From an uncultured Alphaproteobacteria bacterium (GTDB lineage Bacteria; Pseudomonadota; Alphaproteobacteria; Micavibrionales; Micavibrionaceae), in NCBI GenBank assembly GCA_937923625.1, contig CALDTV010000015.1:62001-126000 (forward strand): a DNA stretch of 64,000 bases, written 5' to 3'. Numbering within the stretch: position 1 is the first letter of the stretch; each line of letters begins with the position of its first letter. Under the pieces are notes generated by a model. The model was not told the origin of the DNA. It saw only the letters and a list, made by a program, of their open reading frames with translations, and made no database searches. This document shows, piece by piece, positions 1 to 8,971 of the stretch. Made by a program: the position numbers and the translations under genes.

Positions 1-278
1 ACAATAAAAAGAGCGTGCGATAAAATACCCGTTAGGCCGCTCATAACAATAGCAAGCCAGCCATTGGTAGGAATATTTCTTAAAATATCACATGTTTGTT
101 TTATTTTGTTTGAGGCGATTAAATAAAAAGCCGTCACAATAATTGCCCCTGCGCCAGAGACAAAATAAACTATAAAAATAAGTTGAAAGCTCGACATGGA
201 TTTTAACCCATAAGTCGCGGCGAGCGGGTATAAACTCCAAATAAGAACGGCTAATGACATTGAGGCGAGAACAGGCAT
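1..278 (-). CDS. EamA/DMT-family transporter, partial (N-terminal part)
   Basis: This is the first 92 codons of a membrane transporter whose remainder lies beyond the left edge of the window. It begins MPVLASMSLAVLIWSLYPLA, almost the same start as the complete transporter encoded just upstream on the same strand. Long hydrophobic stretches alternate with short polar loops, as in drug/metabolite transporters with ten membrane segments. It is the most downstream of three tandem paralogues read right to left, about 50 bases after the previous stop codon. The substrate cannot be read from the sequence; the family exports metabolites or amino acids. Confidence 0.85.
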   Translation of the reverse strand, partial: MPVLASMSLAVLIWSLYPLAATYGLKSMSSFQLIFIVYFVSGAGAIIVTAFYLIASNKIKQTCDILRNIPTNGWLAIVMSGLTGILSHALFI

Positions 279-328
279 GAAATATCCTTTAAATAAATTT
301 CATAAAGAATATCATACTTTTAACAATC

Positions 329-1300
329 CTATGGATTTGTTTTCCGTCCGTTATAAATAAGATAGGCGTTGCAAAATATGACGATTAAGCCACCGATAAA
401 TAAGCCCATATTTAATTGCGTTTGGCCAGCAAGCCATAACCAAATAACGGCAATAACAGGCACCATATAATTTAAGGTATGGATTGTTGGGCTGTTAGAT
501 TTTAAAAGTGATAGCGTGTAAAGCGCACTACCAATGGTGAAGACACCAACACCAATAAAGATGGCGGGTAATAATTGAATATCACCCGTGGTAATATCAG
601 GTTGAATGATAATGAGCCCTAAGATAATGACGGCAAAACATATCAGGCGGCTGATCATTTCGCTAATCAGCGTGCTACCAAAATCATCCTTCAAATCTTT
701 GAAATATTCCGAATAAGCGCCCTTTGTAACAACAACGATGGCGCATAAGTAAGCACCCGCAAAGGCCAGAATATATCCCCCCAATGTGGAATAATCTATT
801 TTGTTGCTGTTCGAATTTTCGGGCGTCATATCAATATGAATGGAATCATCGGACAAGATAATAATCGCAACACCAATAAGGGCGACGAGGCTTATCATAA
901 ATTCTTTTAAGCTGACGTCGCTCCATGTTTTTTTCATTAAAAACGGGGTCGCAATAATGGCAATGACGGGCCACGATTCAAACAAAAGCGATACGCCCCC
1001 TTTGTTCGCAAGGGTTAAGGCAATAATAAAAAAGCCGTGACACAAAACCCCCGCAATACCAGAAACAAGAATAAGCAAATATGCATTGGTATTTAATGTT
1101 TTTTGAATAGCGATGGATTGCTTAATTAATCCCTTCTTCCACAAGTAAGCAATGGCCAATATAGGCGCCCCCACACCCGCAAAGAAGTAAACCAATATAA
1201 TCATTTGCGCGGTGCTCATCGTTTCTAAACCGATTGTGGCGGCAAGTGGGTATAAACTCCAAATAAGAACAGCCAGTGACATTGACGCAAGAACGGGCAT
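329..1300 (-). CDS. EamA/DMT-family transporter
   Basis: A 323-residue inner-membrane protein of the drug/metabolite transporter superfamily. Length and hydrophobic pattern fit two five-helix EamA repeats. It closely resembles both neighbours on the same strand, for instance in the opening motif AVLIWSLYPLAATIGL, the central stretch LANKGGVSLLFESWPVIA and the loop around KDDFGSTLISEMISR. The three genes are separated by only about 40-50 bases and probably form one operon made by repeated duplication. Likely role is export of a small metabolite; the substrate is unknown. No regulator lies nearby. Confidence 0.9.
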   Translation of the reverse strand: MPVLASMSLAVLIWSLYPLAATIGLETMSTAQMIILVYFFAGVGAPILAIAYLWKKGLIKQSIAIQKTLNTNAYLLILVSGIAGVLCHGFFIIALTLANKGGVSLLFESWPVIAIIATPFLMKKTWSDVSLKEFMISLVALIGVAIIILSDDSIHIDMTPENSNSNKIDYSTLGGYILAFAGAYLCAIVVVTKGAYSEYFKDLKDDFGSTLISEMISRLICFAVIILGLIIIQPDITTGDIQLLPAIFIGVGVFTIGSALYTLSLLKSNSPTIHTLNYMVPVIAVIWLWLAGQTQLNMGLFIGGLIVIFCNAYLIYNGRKTNP

Positions 1301-1336
1301 AATTTTTCCTTCTTTTAAAAAAAGTATGTTTAGGCG

Positions 1337-2317
1337 TTATAATTTTTTTTGTGGTGCTTCAACTTTTTGGCTGGTGTAAAAAAGATACACATTGCAGGCC
1401 AGCACAATTGCGCCGCCAATAAATAAACCAGCATTTATTTCTGCTTCGCGCATCACCCATAACCAGACAACCGCAAAGACGGGCACAAAATAATACAAGA
1501 TATGCACCGTAGGACTTTTGGCATTTAAAAGACTGTAAGTGTAAAGCGCGCCGCCGACAACAAACACGATAAAGCCAATGAAAAATGTGGAAAACCAGTT
1601 AATATCAATAAAACTGACGTTGTGGCTAAAAAAACTTAAACCCGCTACCATGAAAACAAGGCTTAACATACGGCTGATGGCTTCACTGATAAAAGTAGAA
1701 CCAAAATCATCGTTCATTTCTTTAAAATATTCCGAAAACACACCTTTTGTAACCACGTGGATCGCGCATAAATACGCCCCTGCAAATGCAAGAATATAGC
1801 CGCCTAAGCTATAATAATCTGTTTCTTTGACGGTGTGGTCTTCAAGGCCTAAAGAGACAGCTTTATCTGATAAAATAATGATCGCAACCCCCATTAACGC
1901 TACAAGGCTGACCATGAATTCACGTAAATTAACCTCTTTCCATTGACGTTTCATCATAAAGGGCGTGGCGACCACGGCAATGATGGGCCATGATTCATAA
2001 ATAAGCGACACGCCCCCCTTATTCGCCATGGTGAGCGCAATAATAAAAGCGGCGTGGCACATGACACCTGCGATGCCACTAACAAGAATTGTGAGATAGG
2101 CATTTTGGGGGAGGTTTTTTGCAATATCTATCGCACGGGATAGATTTTTACCTATCCATAAATAATGCAGTGTTAAAATTAACGCACCCAAGCCAGAGAA
2201 AATATATACAATCATAATCATTTGCGTGCTGGTCATGGTCTTAAGACCTATTGTTGCTGCAAGCGGGTATAGGCTCCAGATAAGTACCGAAGCGGACATC
2301 GCCAGAAATACTTTCAT
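1337..2317 (-). CDS. EamA/DMT-family transporter
   Basis: A 326-residue paralogue of the two transporters downstream, and the first gene of the tandem set. It shares the same anchor motifs (SVLIWSLYPLAATIGLKTM near the start, MANKGGVSLIYESWPIIA in the middle, GGALYTYSLLNAKSPTVHIL near the end), so all three derive from one ancestor. Ten hydrophobic segments are expected. The C-terminus is short and basic (QKVEAPQKKL). Any promoter for the set must lie in the 131-base gap before the divergent tsaC-like gene. Function beyond membrane transport is not predictable. Confidence 0.9.
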   Translation of the reverse strand: MKVFLAMSASVLIWSLYPLAATIGLKTMTSTQMIMIVYIFSGLGALILTLHYLWIGKNLSRAIDIAKNLPQNAYLTILVSGIAGVMCHAAFIIALTMANKGGVSLIYESWPIIAVVATPFMMKRQWKEVNLREFMVSLVALMGVAIIILSDKAVSLGLEDHTVKETDYYSLGGYILAFAGAYLCAIHVVTKGVFSEYFKEMNDDFGSTFISEAISRMLSLVFMVAGLSFFSHNVSFIDINWFSTFFIGFIVFVVGGALYTYSLLNAKSPTVHILYYFVPVFAVVWLWVMREAEINAGLFIGGAIVLACNVYLFYTSQKVEAPQKKL

Positions 2318-2448
2318 TATTCAACTTTCTTTGAAGGGGCATAATGCCAAAAAGAAATGTATTTTACCCCAAATAACAGCTCTTTCAAAGAATAAGATTG
2401 CGGCTTATATTAAGCTTGTAAAAAAATTTAAATAAATAAGGAAAGCGC

Positions 2449-3447
2449 ATGCCGCGCATTGTTGCCGCTAACCAAGACTCTATCACCGAAGCCGCCGCGT
2501 TGATTGCAGGCGGTGAGTTGGCAGTGTTGCCGACGGAAACTGTTTATGGGCTTGGGGCGAATGCGCTTGATGGAAAAGCGGTCGCAAAGATTTTTGCGGC
2601 CAAAAACCGTCCGTCTTTTAACCCGTTAATCAGCCACGTGGCTGACACACATGACGCGGCGAAATATGTGTTGATGGATGACCGAGCGCGTCAAATAGCA
2701 GATGCTTTTTGGCCAGGGCCTTTAACGCTCATTTTACCCAAACGGGCGGATAGCGGTATGAACGATTTGGTTAGTGCGGGCTTACCGACCTTGGCGATAC
2801 GTGTGCCTTCCCACAAAATTATGCAGGCGGTGATAAAACAAGCGGGCGTGCCAATAGCAGCACCAAGCGCCAATGCGTCGGGGGAGCCAAGTGCAACGAC
2901 CCCCAAACATGCGGCGGAGAGTTTAGGCGAAAATGTGCCCTTTATTCTGGCGGCGGGTATGTGTGATGTTGGTCTGGAATCCACGGTGTTGGATTTAAGC
3001 GGTGAAGACGCTGTGATCTTACGCCCCGGTGCGATTACGGCCGAAGATTTGAAACCTTATTTAGGCACCGTGAAAATTGACACGGGCGCGCATGAAAAAG
3101 CTGAAGATATCAAATCGCCTGGGCAGCTCTTAAAGCATTACGCACCTGCTATCCCTGTGCGCTTAAACGCTGTGGACGTGGAGGAGGGCGAAGCATTATT
3201 GGCTTTTGGTTCAACAAAATTTATGGCTATTAAAAGTGGTGGCAATGTCAGTAATTTACCCGATGACGCCTTAAAAAACCTCAGTGAAGATGGTGATTTG
3301 ATCGAAGCCGCCGCAAATTTATTTATGATGCTGCGGGATTTGGATAGCCCCAATCATAAAGCAATAGCCGTGATGAATATCCCTAATATAGGGCTTGGTG
3401 TTGCGATAAATGACCGCCTTCACCGCGCCGCTAATGCACCCCCGTAA
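2449..3447 (+). CDS. L-threonylcarbamoyladenylate synthase (Sua5/YwlC type)
   Basis: A 332-residue enzyme that makes threonylcarbamoyl-AMP from threonine, bicarbonate and ATP, the first step of t6A37 modification of tRNAs reading ANN codons. The N-terminal YrdC/TsaC fold is recognised by PTETVYGLGANA (about residues 28-39), the KNRPSFNPL motif (52-60), APSANASGEPSATT (138-151) and GLESTVLDL (175-183). After the linker motif SPGQLLKHYAP (223-233) comes the extra C-terminal Sua5 domain, which makes this the long Sua5 form and not the short TsaC form. A GGAAAG-like ribosome site precedes the ATG. It is divergent from the transporters and convergent with the transglycosylase gene. Confidence 0.93.
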   Translation: MPRIVAANQDSITEAAALIAGGELAVLPTETVYGLGANALDGKAVAKIFAAKNRPSFNPLISHVADTHDAAKYVLMDDRARQIADAFWPGPLTLILPKRADSGMNDLVSAGLPTLAIRVPSHKIMQAVIKQAGVPIAAPSANASGEPSATTPKHAAESLGENVPFILAAGMCDVGLESTVLDLSGEDAVILRPGAITAEDLKPYLGTVKIDTGAHEKAEDIKSPGQLLKHYAPAIPVRLNAVDVEEGEALLAFGSTKFMAIKSGGNVSNLPDDALKNLSEDGDLIEAAANLFMMLRDLDSPNHKAIAVMNIPNIGLGVAINDRLHRAANAPP

Positions 3448-3454
3448 TGATGTT

Positions 3455-4327
3455 TTATTTAAGAACGTCTAATAATATTGAAGATGGCGATTTTGTATTG
3501 CTGTATAGCGATAGGGAAAAAGCATCAGAGGCTTGGGCAAAAAAACTATTTTGACGATAATCATCAATTTGATTTTGAATTTGAAAAAGTGAATTACGCG
3601 CGGCAAGCATCGTATTATCAATGCGGCTATAACGGTTTTCAGAAACAGGCGTAATTGCGTAAGAAGATTTCTTAACGCTTGGTTTATGTGCCATTGTTTC
3701 TGGCGAAGCAGTAGAGGCAATTGCGTCGCCATCTGTGAATTTTTTATCAAAGAAATTATAAACTTGTTGCAATGTTTTGGGCGCACCGCTTTGACGGTCA
3801 TAAAACACGCCACGGTTGGCGCTGGCCTCTCTGGGGAAAATGTCCGCCGCAATCCCCATTGGGTTTTTCTTTAATTGTGATAAAAATGCGCTTGCCCCGC
3901 CGGCACCCATAAAGTGGGCAAAATAAAGCTCGGTATTGCCAATGTCACCGCCTATTTTTTTCTCTAAATGCGCGGCATTATCGCCTGCAAATTCTGCCGC
4001 CATGAGGGACGCAATTGATGGATCTTTGCGCAGGTTCAACAATGTCTGGCGGTCTTGGTTGGTATCAATGCCATATTTTTCGCCGTGGCGCTTCATCATA
4101 TCCATCCATGTGCTATCAATGAATTGAAAAAGTCCTGTCGCACTGCTGGTTTTGGCTTTAACAGTTGGGTTAAAATTACTCTCAGCGGCGGCTTTTTCCA
4201 TTAGGTAGGAAAAATTGACCCCTGTTTTGGCGCTTGCGGTCTTGATGGCGCTGACAATTCCTGACGGTGCGCGCTGGGTTAAGGCCGCTAAGGCGTTGTT
4301 TTCTAATGATTTTAGTGCGTTATTCAT
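3455..4327 (-). CDS. lytic transglycosylase-like (SLT domain) protein
   Basis: A 290-residue protein with a soluble-lytic-transglycosylase domain at about residues 20-160. The motif AAAESNFNPTVKAKTSSATG places the expected catalytic glutamate at E49, followed by GLFQFIDSTW. These enzymes cleave peptidoglycan glycan strands. No obvious signal peptide or lipobox is present, unlike most housekeeping lytic transglycosylases. This hints at export by another route, for example as a flagellar or secretion-associated muramidase, but no such genes are nearby. The C-terminal 100 residues are polar and of unknown role. Confidence 0.8.
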   Translation of the reverse strand: MNNALKSLENNALAALTQRAPSGIVSAIKTASAKTGVNFSYLMEKAAAESNFNPTVKAKTSSATGLFQFIDSTWMDMMKRHGEKYGIDTNQDRQTLLNLRKDPSIASLMAAEFAGDNAAHLEKKIGGDIGNTELYFAHFMGAGGASAFLSQLKKNPMGIAADIFPREASANRGVFYDRQSGAPKTLQQVYNFFDKKFTDGDAIASTASPETMAHKPSVKKSSYAITPVSENRYSRIDNTMLAARNSLFQIQNQIDDYRQNSFFAQASDAFSLSLYSNTKSPSSILLDVLK

Positions 4328-4356
4328 AATTTCCTGTTTTATGTTCTATGGATAAC

Positions 4357-4376
4357 ATTGCGAGGAGCGTGCCAGT
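4357..4376. repeat. partial copy of the CATTGCGA repeat (family A)
   Basis: Twenty bases resembling the left end of the family A element (CATTGCGAGGAGCGTG), directly beside a fuller copy. Probably a remnant of a second insertion in this gap. Confidence 0.45.
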
Positions 4377-4386
4377 ATTCATACTT

Positions 4387-4486
4387 CGTCATTACGAGAG
4401 AGCAAAGCGAGCGTGGCAATCCATATCTGCGGGAGAGTTGCAGATTGATCCATCCTAAAAATATATGGGCATTCCTTGCTATGACG
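4387..4486. repeat. interspersed palindromic repeat, family A, diverged copy
   Basis: An element of about 100 bases bounded by CGTCATTACGA and its near-complement ending TATGACG. It carries the internal GCGTGGCAATC segment seen in the copies near 23.5 and 32.4 kb. It fills most of the gap upstream of the acyl-CoA dehydrogenase gene. Confidence 0.6.
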
Positions 4487-4531
4487 GGGTATAATGCGTG
4501 TGCAAATTTTTACAAAAAAGGTTTTTAGATT

Positions 4532-6268
4532 ATGTCAGACACTTACCACCCGCCGCTGGATGATATACGTTTTGTTTTGGATCATGTTGTGGGGCTTGAT
4601 GAATTGCCCGAACATGCCGATTTGGGCAAGTTGGATATGGAGATGGTGGAGAGCGTTTTGACTCCTGCGGCAAAATTAGCCAGTGAAGTTTTAGCGCCGA
4701 TTAACTGGACAGGTGACCAAGATGGCACAAAATTAAAAGATGGTGTCGTTACCACCGCCAAAGGATTTAAAGAAGCCTATGCGGAATATCGTGAAGGTGG
4801 CTGGAACGCGGTACCGTTTGATGCCGCGCATGGTGGACAATCATTGCCGTGGTTGGTGGCGTTTCCATTACAAGAAATGTGGCAAGGAGCAAATATGTCA
4901 TTTGGTTTGTGTCCGTTGTTAAATCAAGGGGCGATTGAAGCCATTGAAGCACATGGATCAGATCAGCAAAAAGAAACCTATTTAGAAAAAATGATTTCTG
5001 GTGAGTGGACAGGGACAATGAATTTAACCGAGCCACAAGCGGGCTCCGATCTCTCTGCTATTCGGAGCAAAGCCGAACCAAATGACGATGGTGGCTATAA
5101 GATTTTTGGTCAGAAAATTTACATCACTTATGGTGAGCATGATATGGCGGAAAACATTATCCATCTTGTGTTGGCGCGATTGCCTGAGGCACCTGAAGGT
5201 GTGCGCGGCATATCATTATTTATTGTGCCAAAAATTTTGGAAGATGGTGCGCGCAACGATGTGATCTGTACGGGGATTGAGCATAAATTAGGTATTCATG
5301 CCTCCCCAACTTGTACGATGCAATTTGGCGATGATGGGGGGGCAACGGGATATTTGGTTGGTGAAGCGCATCATGGTTTAAAATATATGTTTACGATGAT
5401 GAATAATGCGCGTCTATCTGTGGGATTGCAGGGTGTTGCAATTGCGGAAGCATCTTATCAACATGCGTTAAAATACGCAAAAGACCGTGTGCAAGGAACA
5501 GCTTTAAGCGATAAATCGCAAGCTGTTCCGATCATTGAACATGCGGATGTGAAGCGGATGTTATTATCCATGCGGGCGCAAATTGAAGCGATGCGGGCGT
5601 TGACGTATGAGGCCGCATTGCAATTGGATTTAGCGGGGGCGGGTGATCTTGCGGCGCAAGCCAAGGTTGATTTATTGACGCCAATTGTCAAAGCATGCGG
5701 CACGGATATGTCGTTAGATGTGACCTCAACGGGTATTCAAATTCATGGTGGCATGGGGTTTGTGGAAGAAACGGGCGCGGCGCAATTTTATCGCGATGCG
5801 CGTATTCTGCCGATTTATGAGGGCACAAACGGTATTCAAGCGGCTGATTTGGTGTTTCGCAAAATTTTACGGGATGAAGGAAAAACTGTTACGGCCTATT
5901 TAGGTGAATTGATGGTGCAGATCAACGAGCTGAGTGATGAGACAGTAAAACAGCCTTTGCAAGAAGCGTTAAAATCATTGATGGCGGCAACCACTTGGGT
6001 GCTACAAAATGGGCCAAAAGATTTGGATGTCATTGCCGCATCAAGCGTTCCTTATTGCAAATGTTTTGGTTTTGTTGCGGGGGGCGTGATGATGGCACGT
6101 TCGCTGGTTGCGGCAAAAATGCAGATTGAAGCTGGCGGTGATAAGAAGTTTTTGCAGCAAAAAATAAATACTGCGGAATTTTACATGACCCATATATTAC
6201 CACAGGCGCAAAGCTTTTCTAAGACTGTTTTGCATGGCGCGCAGAGTGTTCTGGCCGCTGAATTATAA
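4532..6268 (+). CDS. acyl-CoA dehydrogenase, long (DmdC-like) form
   Basis: A 578-residue FAD-dependent acyl-CoA dehydrogenase that introduces a trans double bond in the acyl chain of a CoA thioester and passes electrons to ETF. Family marks are WTGTMNLTEPQAGSDLSAIR (flavin and substrate binding), IQIHGGMGFVEETGA and IYEGTNGIQAADL near residue 430, which holds the expected catalytic glutamate. The length, the N-terminal extension (YHPPLDDIRFVLDHVV) and the C-terminal helical domain place it in the roughly 590-residue class that includes 3-methylmercaptopropionyl-CoA dehydrogenase. Automatic tools often name this class dmdC, but no DMSP pathway genes are here, so general fatty-acid beta-oxidation is equally likely. 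Confidence 0.9.
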   Translation: MSDTYHPPLDDIRFVLDHVVGLDELPEHADLGKLDMEMVESVLTPAAKLASEVLAPINWTGDQDGTKLKDGVVTTAKGFKEAYAEYREGGWNAVPFDAAHGGQSLPWLVAFPLQEMWQGANMSFGLCPLLNQGAIEAIEAHGSDQQKETYLEKMISGEWTGTMNLTEPQAGSDLSAIRSKAEPNDDGGYKIFGQKIYITYGEHDMAENIIHLVLARLPEAPEGVRGISLFIVPKILEDGARNDVICTGIEHKLGIHASPTCTMQFGDDGGATGYLVGEAHHGLKYMFTMMNNARLSVGLQGVAIAEASYQHALKYAKDRVQGTALSDKSQAVPIIEHADVKRMLLSMRAQIEAMRALTYEAALQLDLAGAGDLAAQAKVDLLTPIVKACGTDMSLDVTSTGIQIHGGMGFVEETGAAQFYRDARILPIYEGTNGIQAADLVFRKILRDEGKTVTAYLGELMVQINELSDETVKQPLQEALKSLMAATTWVLQNGPKDLDVIAASSVPYCKCFGFVAGGVMMARSLVAAKMQIEAGGDKKFLQQKINTAEFYMTHILPQAQSFSKTVLHGAQSVLAAEL

Positions 6269-6293
6269 GTTACGATTTTTTCTATATCGTTCA

Positions 6294-6328
6294 TCGCGAA
6301 GGACACAAAGTTGCGCAAAGTTTTTTAA
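6294..6328. repeat. short interspersed repeat, family C
   Basis: The pattern CGCGAAGGACACAAAG then TTGCGCAAAG and a T-run recurs near 52.0 kb and, in part, near 15.65 kb. It lies just after the acyl-CoA dehydrogenase stop and could double as a transcription end. Confidence 0.45.
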
Positions 6329-6385
6329 TTTCTGTCATCATCGGGAATGCAAAAGAGAAATTAATTTGGGTTGTTTTTTAAATTG

Positions 6386-6898
6386 TTATTTACAAGATAA
6401 CATTGCGCCACTGCGAAGTTGACGAATGTAATCGGTATTTAATATTGGTTTCTTTTGGAAGTTTAAAGCAGTCTTATTGGCGACACACTTACAATATTTA
6501 TTATTATCTTTGTTGCGCGCGCGATAGATGGAGGAGTATTCTTGGCAGGATTCATATGCATCACCCGCGATGCCGATTGTGTTGGCGCATTGGCTGTTAT
6601 TATCATTGAAAAGTGCATTAATGATTTGTGATTGCGGCACAAGTTTTTCGCTGTCACGCTCTTGACGAAAGGCGCCAGCAATACAGGCGCAGTCAAAATA
6701 TAAACTTTGGATTGCGTTGCTTTGGCAGGTGTTGAAAACATATAAGGCTTCTTCATCTTTTTCTGCGTCAGAAAATTCACCATCCCCCTTCATGAAATAA
6801 AAGCTGTCTTTGACTTCATATTGCGCCGCGGCGTCATCGGCGGTGAAAGCGCTGAGGGCACAGATAATCAAAAGGGCTGTCATTAGGTTTTTAATCAT
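6386..6898 (-). CDS. Cys-rich exported protein of unknown function
   Basis: I do not recognise this 170-residue protein. It starts with a clear signal peptide (a hydrophobic run from about residue 5, cleavage expected near AAAQ at 22-26). The mature part has about ten cysteines, several in close pairs: FDCACIAG, NKYCKCVAN, plus FNTCQS, NSQCAN, YESCQE and the penultimate Cys of the C-terminal LSCK. An even number of cysteines in an exported protein suggests disulfide bonding in the periplasm. No lipobox is seen. It is monocistronic; the nearest gene on the same strand is about 80 bases upstream. Confidence 0.7.
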   Translation of the reverse strand: MIKNLMTALLIICALSAFTADDAAAQYEVKDSFYFMKGDGEFSDAEKDEEALYVFNTCQSNAIQSLYFDCACIAGAFRQERDSEKLVPQSQIINALFNDNNSQCANTIGIAGDAYESCQEYSSIYRARNKDNNKYCKCVANKTALNFQKKPILNTDYIRQLRSGAMLSCK

Positions 6899-6978
6899 GC
6901 TCTATCATAGCACAATGCGCGTAAAACAGGCAAAAATCAAAAATATTTTTCGAATATAATCAAACGGTTACGTGGTTT

Positions 6979-7809
6979 TTATGCCGCTTTATCGCCTTTG
7001 ATTTTCTTCCATAGGCCTTGGATTTTGCCCAATCCAGTTTCTGAAGCAGATTGAACGCCTTCGGCGGCTTTTTTGATGTTTTCTTCGCTTAAGCGGCGTT
7101 GGCTTTGGTTTTGGCCTTCTGCTCTTTGTGTTTGCCTTTGTTGCGCTTGAGCCTGCTGATGGGGTGTGCGTTGCTGTTGATGTTCTGCACGGTGCGCGTC
7201 TTGTCTGCGCACGCTATTTGCAGGTCTTTGTTGTTGCGATGATGCTTGTTGTTGTGCGGAGGCACGCTGTGCGCTTCCTTGTGGGGCGGTGCGGCGTTGA
7301 TTTTCGTTACCACCTTGCCCTTGCATCTTGCGCATTTTCTCTGCCATCATCTCATCACGACGCTTTTTGGCGCGTTCGTCACGCTCTTTTAATTCTGCTT
7401 TGGCTTGCTCGGCTTCTTTTTTAGATTCATCTGCTTGTTTTTGTGAATGCTGGCTGGTGATCAAAACTTGTTGGGCTTGTTTTTGCCACTGGTCACGCTG
7501 GGATTTTAGGTCTTCCATGTTCTCAACGGCGTTCTCTAATTGATCCTCAAGCGCTTTGATTTTCATTTTCATGCGCTCCATCTCAATCATGTCTTGTGCT
7601 TTTTTCAGCTCGGCTTCAACAGAAGCGTGCGGCGTTGCTTTTTCGGGCGCGTTTAAGCCGTAAACACGTTCTAATTCAGATACATCAATTATACGGCGAT
7701 TGTTATTGTCTTTTTCAAAAGATAGCTTGCCGCTATTCATGGCTCTTTGAATGGTCGATTTTGATTTCCCTGTAAGCTCTGCTGCTCTTTGTGCGCCGAC
7801 TTTTGCCAT
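6979..7809 (-). CDS. helix-turn-helix, coiled-coil, Gln-rich protein
   Basis: A 276-residue protein in three parts. Residues 1-52 form a compact DNA-binding-like helix-turn-helix (AAELTGKSKSTIQRAMNSGK) followed by a short wing ending in ISELERVYG-like sequence (actual DVSELERVYG). Residues 65-160 are highly charged heptad-like sequence predicted to form a long coiled coil. Residues 165-250 are low-complexity, rich in Gln, Arg, Ala and Ser, and the tail (LGKIQGLWKKIKG) looks amphipathic. Similar N-termini occur on small plasmid-encoded or mobilisation-linked proteins. No plasmid genes lie here, so the role is unknown; candidates are DNA organisation or regulation. Confidence 0.75.
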   Translation of the reverse strand: MAKVGAQRAAELTGKSKSTIQRAMNSGKLSFEKDNNNRRIIDVSELERVYGLNAPEKATPHASVEAELKKAQDMIEMERMKMKIKALEDQLENAVENMEDLKSQRDQWQKQAQQVLITSQHSQKQADESKKEAEQAKAELKERDERAKKRRDEMMAEKMRKMQGQGGNENQRRTAPQGSAQRASAQQQASSQQQRPANSVRRQDAHRAEHQQQRTPHQQAQAQQRQTQRAEGQNQSQRRLSEENIKKAAEGVQSASETGLGKIQGLWKKIKGDKAA

Positions 7810-7882
7810 TTTTAATACTCCTGTTTATTCTTTTGTTTTATAAGCGGCTCTTATCATTTCATCCATGTGACGTTGCCCTCTT

Positions 7883-7920
7883 AAAAAGATCGCTTCGCCA
7901 ACATAAACTGGCAAAGCGAT
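7883..7920 (-). terminator. rho-independent terminator after the SapC-family gene
   Basis: On the minus strand an ATCGCTTTGCCA arm pairs with TGGCGAAGCGAT across an eight-base loop, with one mismatch, and is followed by CTTTTTAAG. It lies about 56 bases beyond the sapC stop codon. Confidence 0.75.
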
Positions 7921-7975
7921 TATACATTTTAGAGTGTGACGCATTATAAGGTCACGCAATGATAATAAGCTTATT

Positions 7976-8785
7976 TTACTTATTATCCTTTTCTAGCTTC
8001 TGATTCAAGAGCGAAGTGAGTTTTTGCCACTGTGATCCAGAGAATAAATGTGCATAAAGGAAGGGAATCCAGCCATTTTTGCGCCATTCAAGGAATGTTT
8101 TATCATCCAATTCGGCCAATTTCTTCTCATCAATAATGCGGAAACCAGCAAAATTAATCTTTTTGCCGTCTCCTATATTGATTTCAGCCTGACGCTCGAC
8201 CAAAAGGTCTGCATCATGCAAAGCCTTACCAAATCCAAGTGTTTGTTGGGCGGCCGCGTGGTATGATTTACAAAATTCTAACGCATTTTGTGATAGCTGG
8301 CTTGGCTTGCCGTCCTCATCAAAGAAAGGCTGCTCCCCTTTTGATTCAATAATATCCTTATCCAAATCAACACAAAGCGATAATTGGTCGTTATCGGGCA
8401 TTTCAGAGAAAATGAACGGATAACGGCGGATATAGGCAGGGATATAGGTGTCCGCTAACCACTGGTTTTTGCTGTCTAAAAACAAGTTTTCATTATCGCG
8501 TAAACCGACAATCGCGACGGGCGTGGCTGAATCGTCTGGTGAAAAACCAATAGGATAGTAATGGCAGATTTGCGGCATTTCGATCATATTGATTGGCACG
8601 GCATTCACATCCTTGGTGAATTTCAGGCCGAAGTTTTTCTTTAAACCTAAATCTTTATGGGCTTTGCCGTCTAAAGGGATGGGGGCTTTGTAGAAAAGCG
8701 GCATTGGCGCGGCATCTTTATCTGCCTCAACGGTTGCTCCCTTATCTTTGTTCTTGCTGTCTTTTTTGTCATCTTTTTTGGCCAT
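7976..8785 (-). CDS. SapC family protein
   Basis: A 269-residue protein of the SapC family, named after a gene of the Campylobacter surface-array locus; its biochemical role is not established. Typical family features are the PLFYKAPIPLDGKAHKDLG opening, the YPIGFSPDD segment, the WLADTYIPAYIRRYPF motif near the middle and the FLEWRKNGWIPFLYAHLFS region near the end. I chose the ATG at 8785 because GAGGGA stands seven bases upstream; an in-frame ATG seven codons earlier has no such site. The first 25 residues are Lys/Asp-rich and probably disordered. A terminator follows. Confidence 0.85.
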   Translation of the reverse strand: MAKKDDKKDSKNKDKGATVEADKDAAPMPLFYKAPIPLDGKAHKDLGLKKNFGLKFTKDVNAVPINMIEMPQICHYYPIGFSPDDSATPVAIVGLRDNENLFLDSKNQWLADTYIPAYIRRYPFIFSEMPDNDQLSLCVDLDKDIIESKGEQPFFDEDGKPSQLSQNALEFCKSYHAAAQQTLGFGKALHDADLLVERQAEINIGDGKKINFAGFRIIDEKKLAELDDKTFLEWRKNGWIPFLYAHLFSGSQWQKLTSLLNQKLEKDNK

Positions 8786-8971
8786 AATTTTTCCCTCGGC
8801 TGTCATTGATTAGGTTACCAATAGACCAAAAAAAGGTTAACAAAGCAATAACTTATAAATATTTTGGCGAGCGATATGACAAGTGGTGAACCTTGTTATT
8901 TTCAAACAAAAACCTTGTGTTTAATAAGCGGCAAGGCATTATGGGGCTTCAAACAAAAGGTGGAGTAAAAA

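Noticed and set aside
3469-3852. Long overlapping open frame inside the transglycosylase gene
   Set aside because: It is out of frame with the recognised SLT domain and has no motif or ribosome site.
7934-7955. Second hairpin GTGAC...GTCAC next to the sapC terminator
   Set aside because: Only five paired bases over a ten-base loop.
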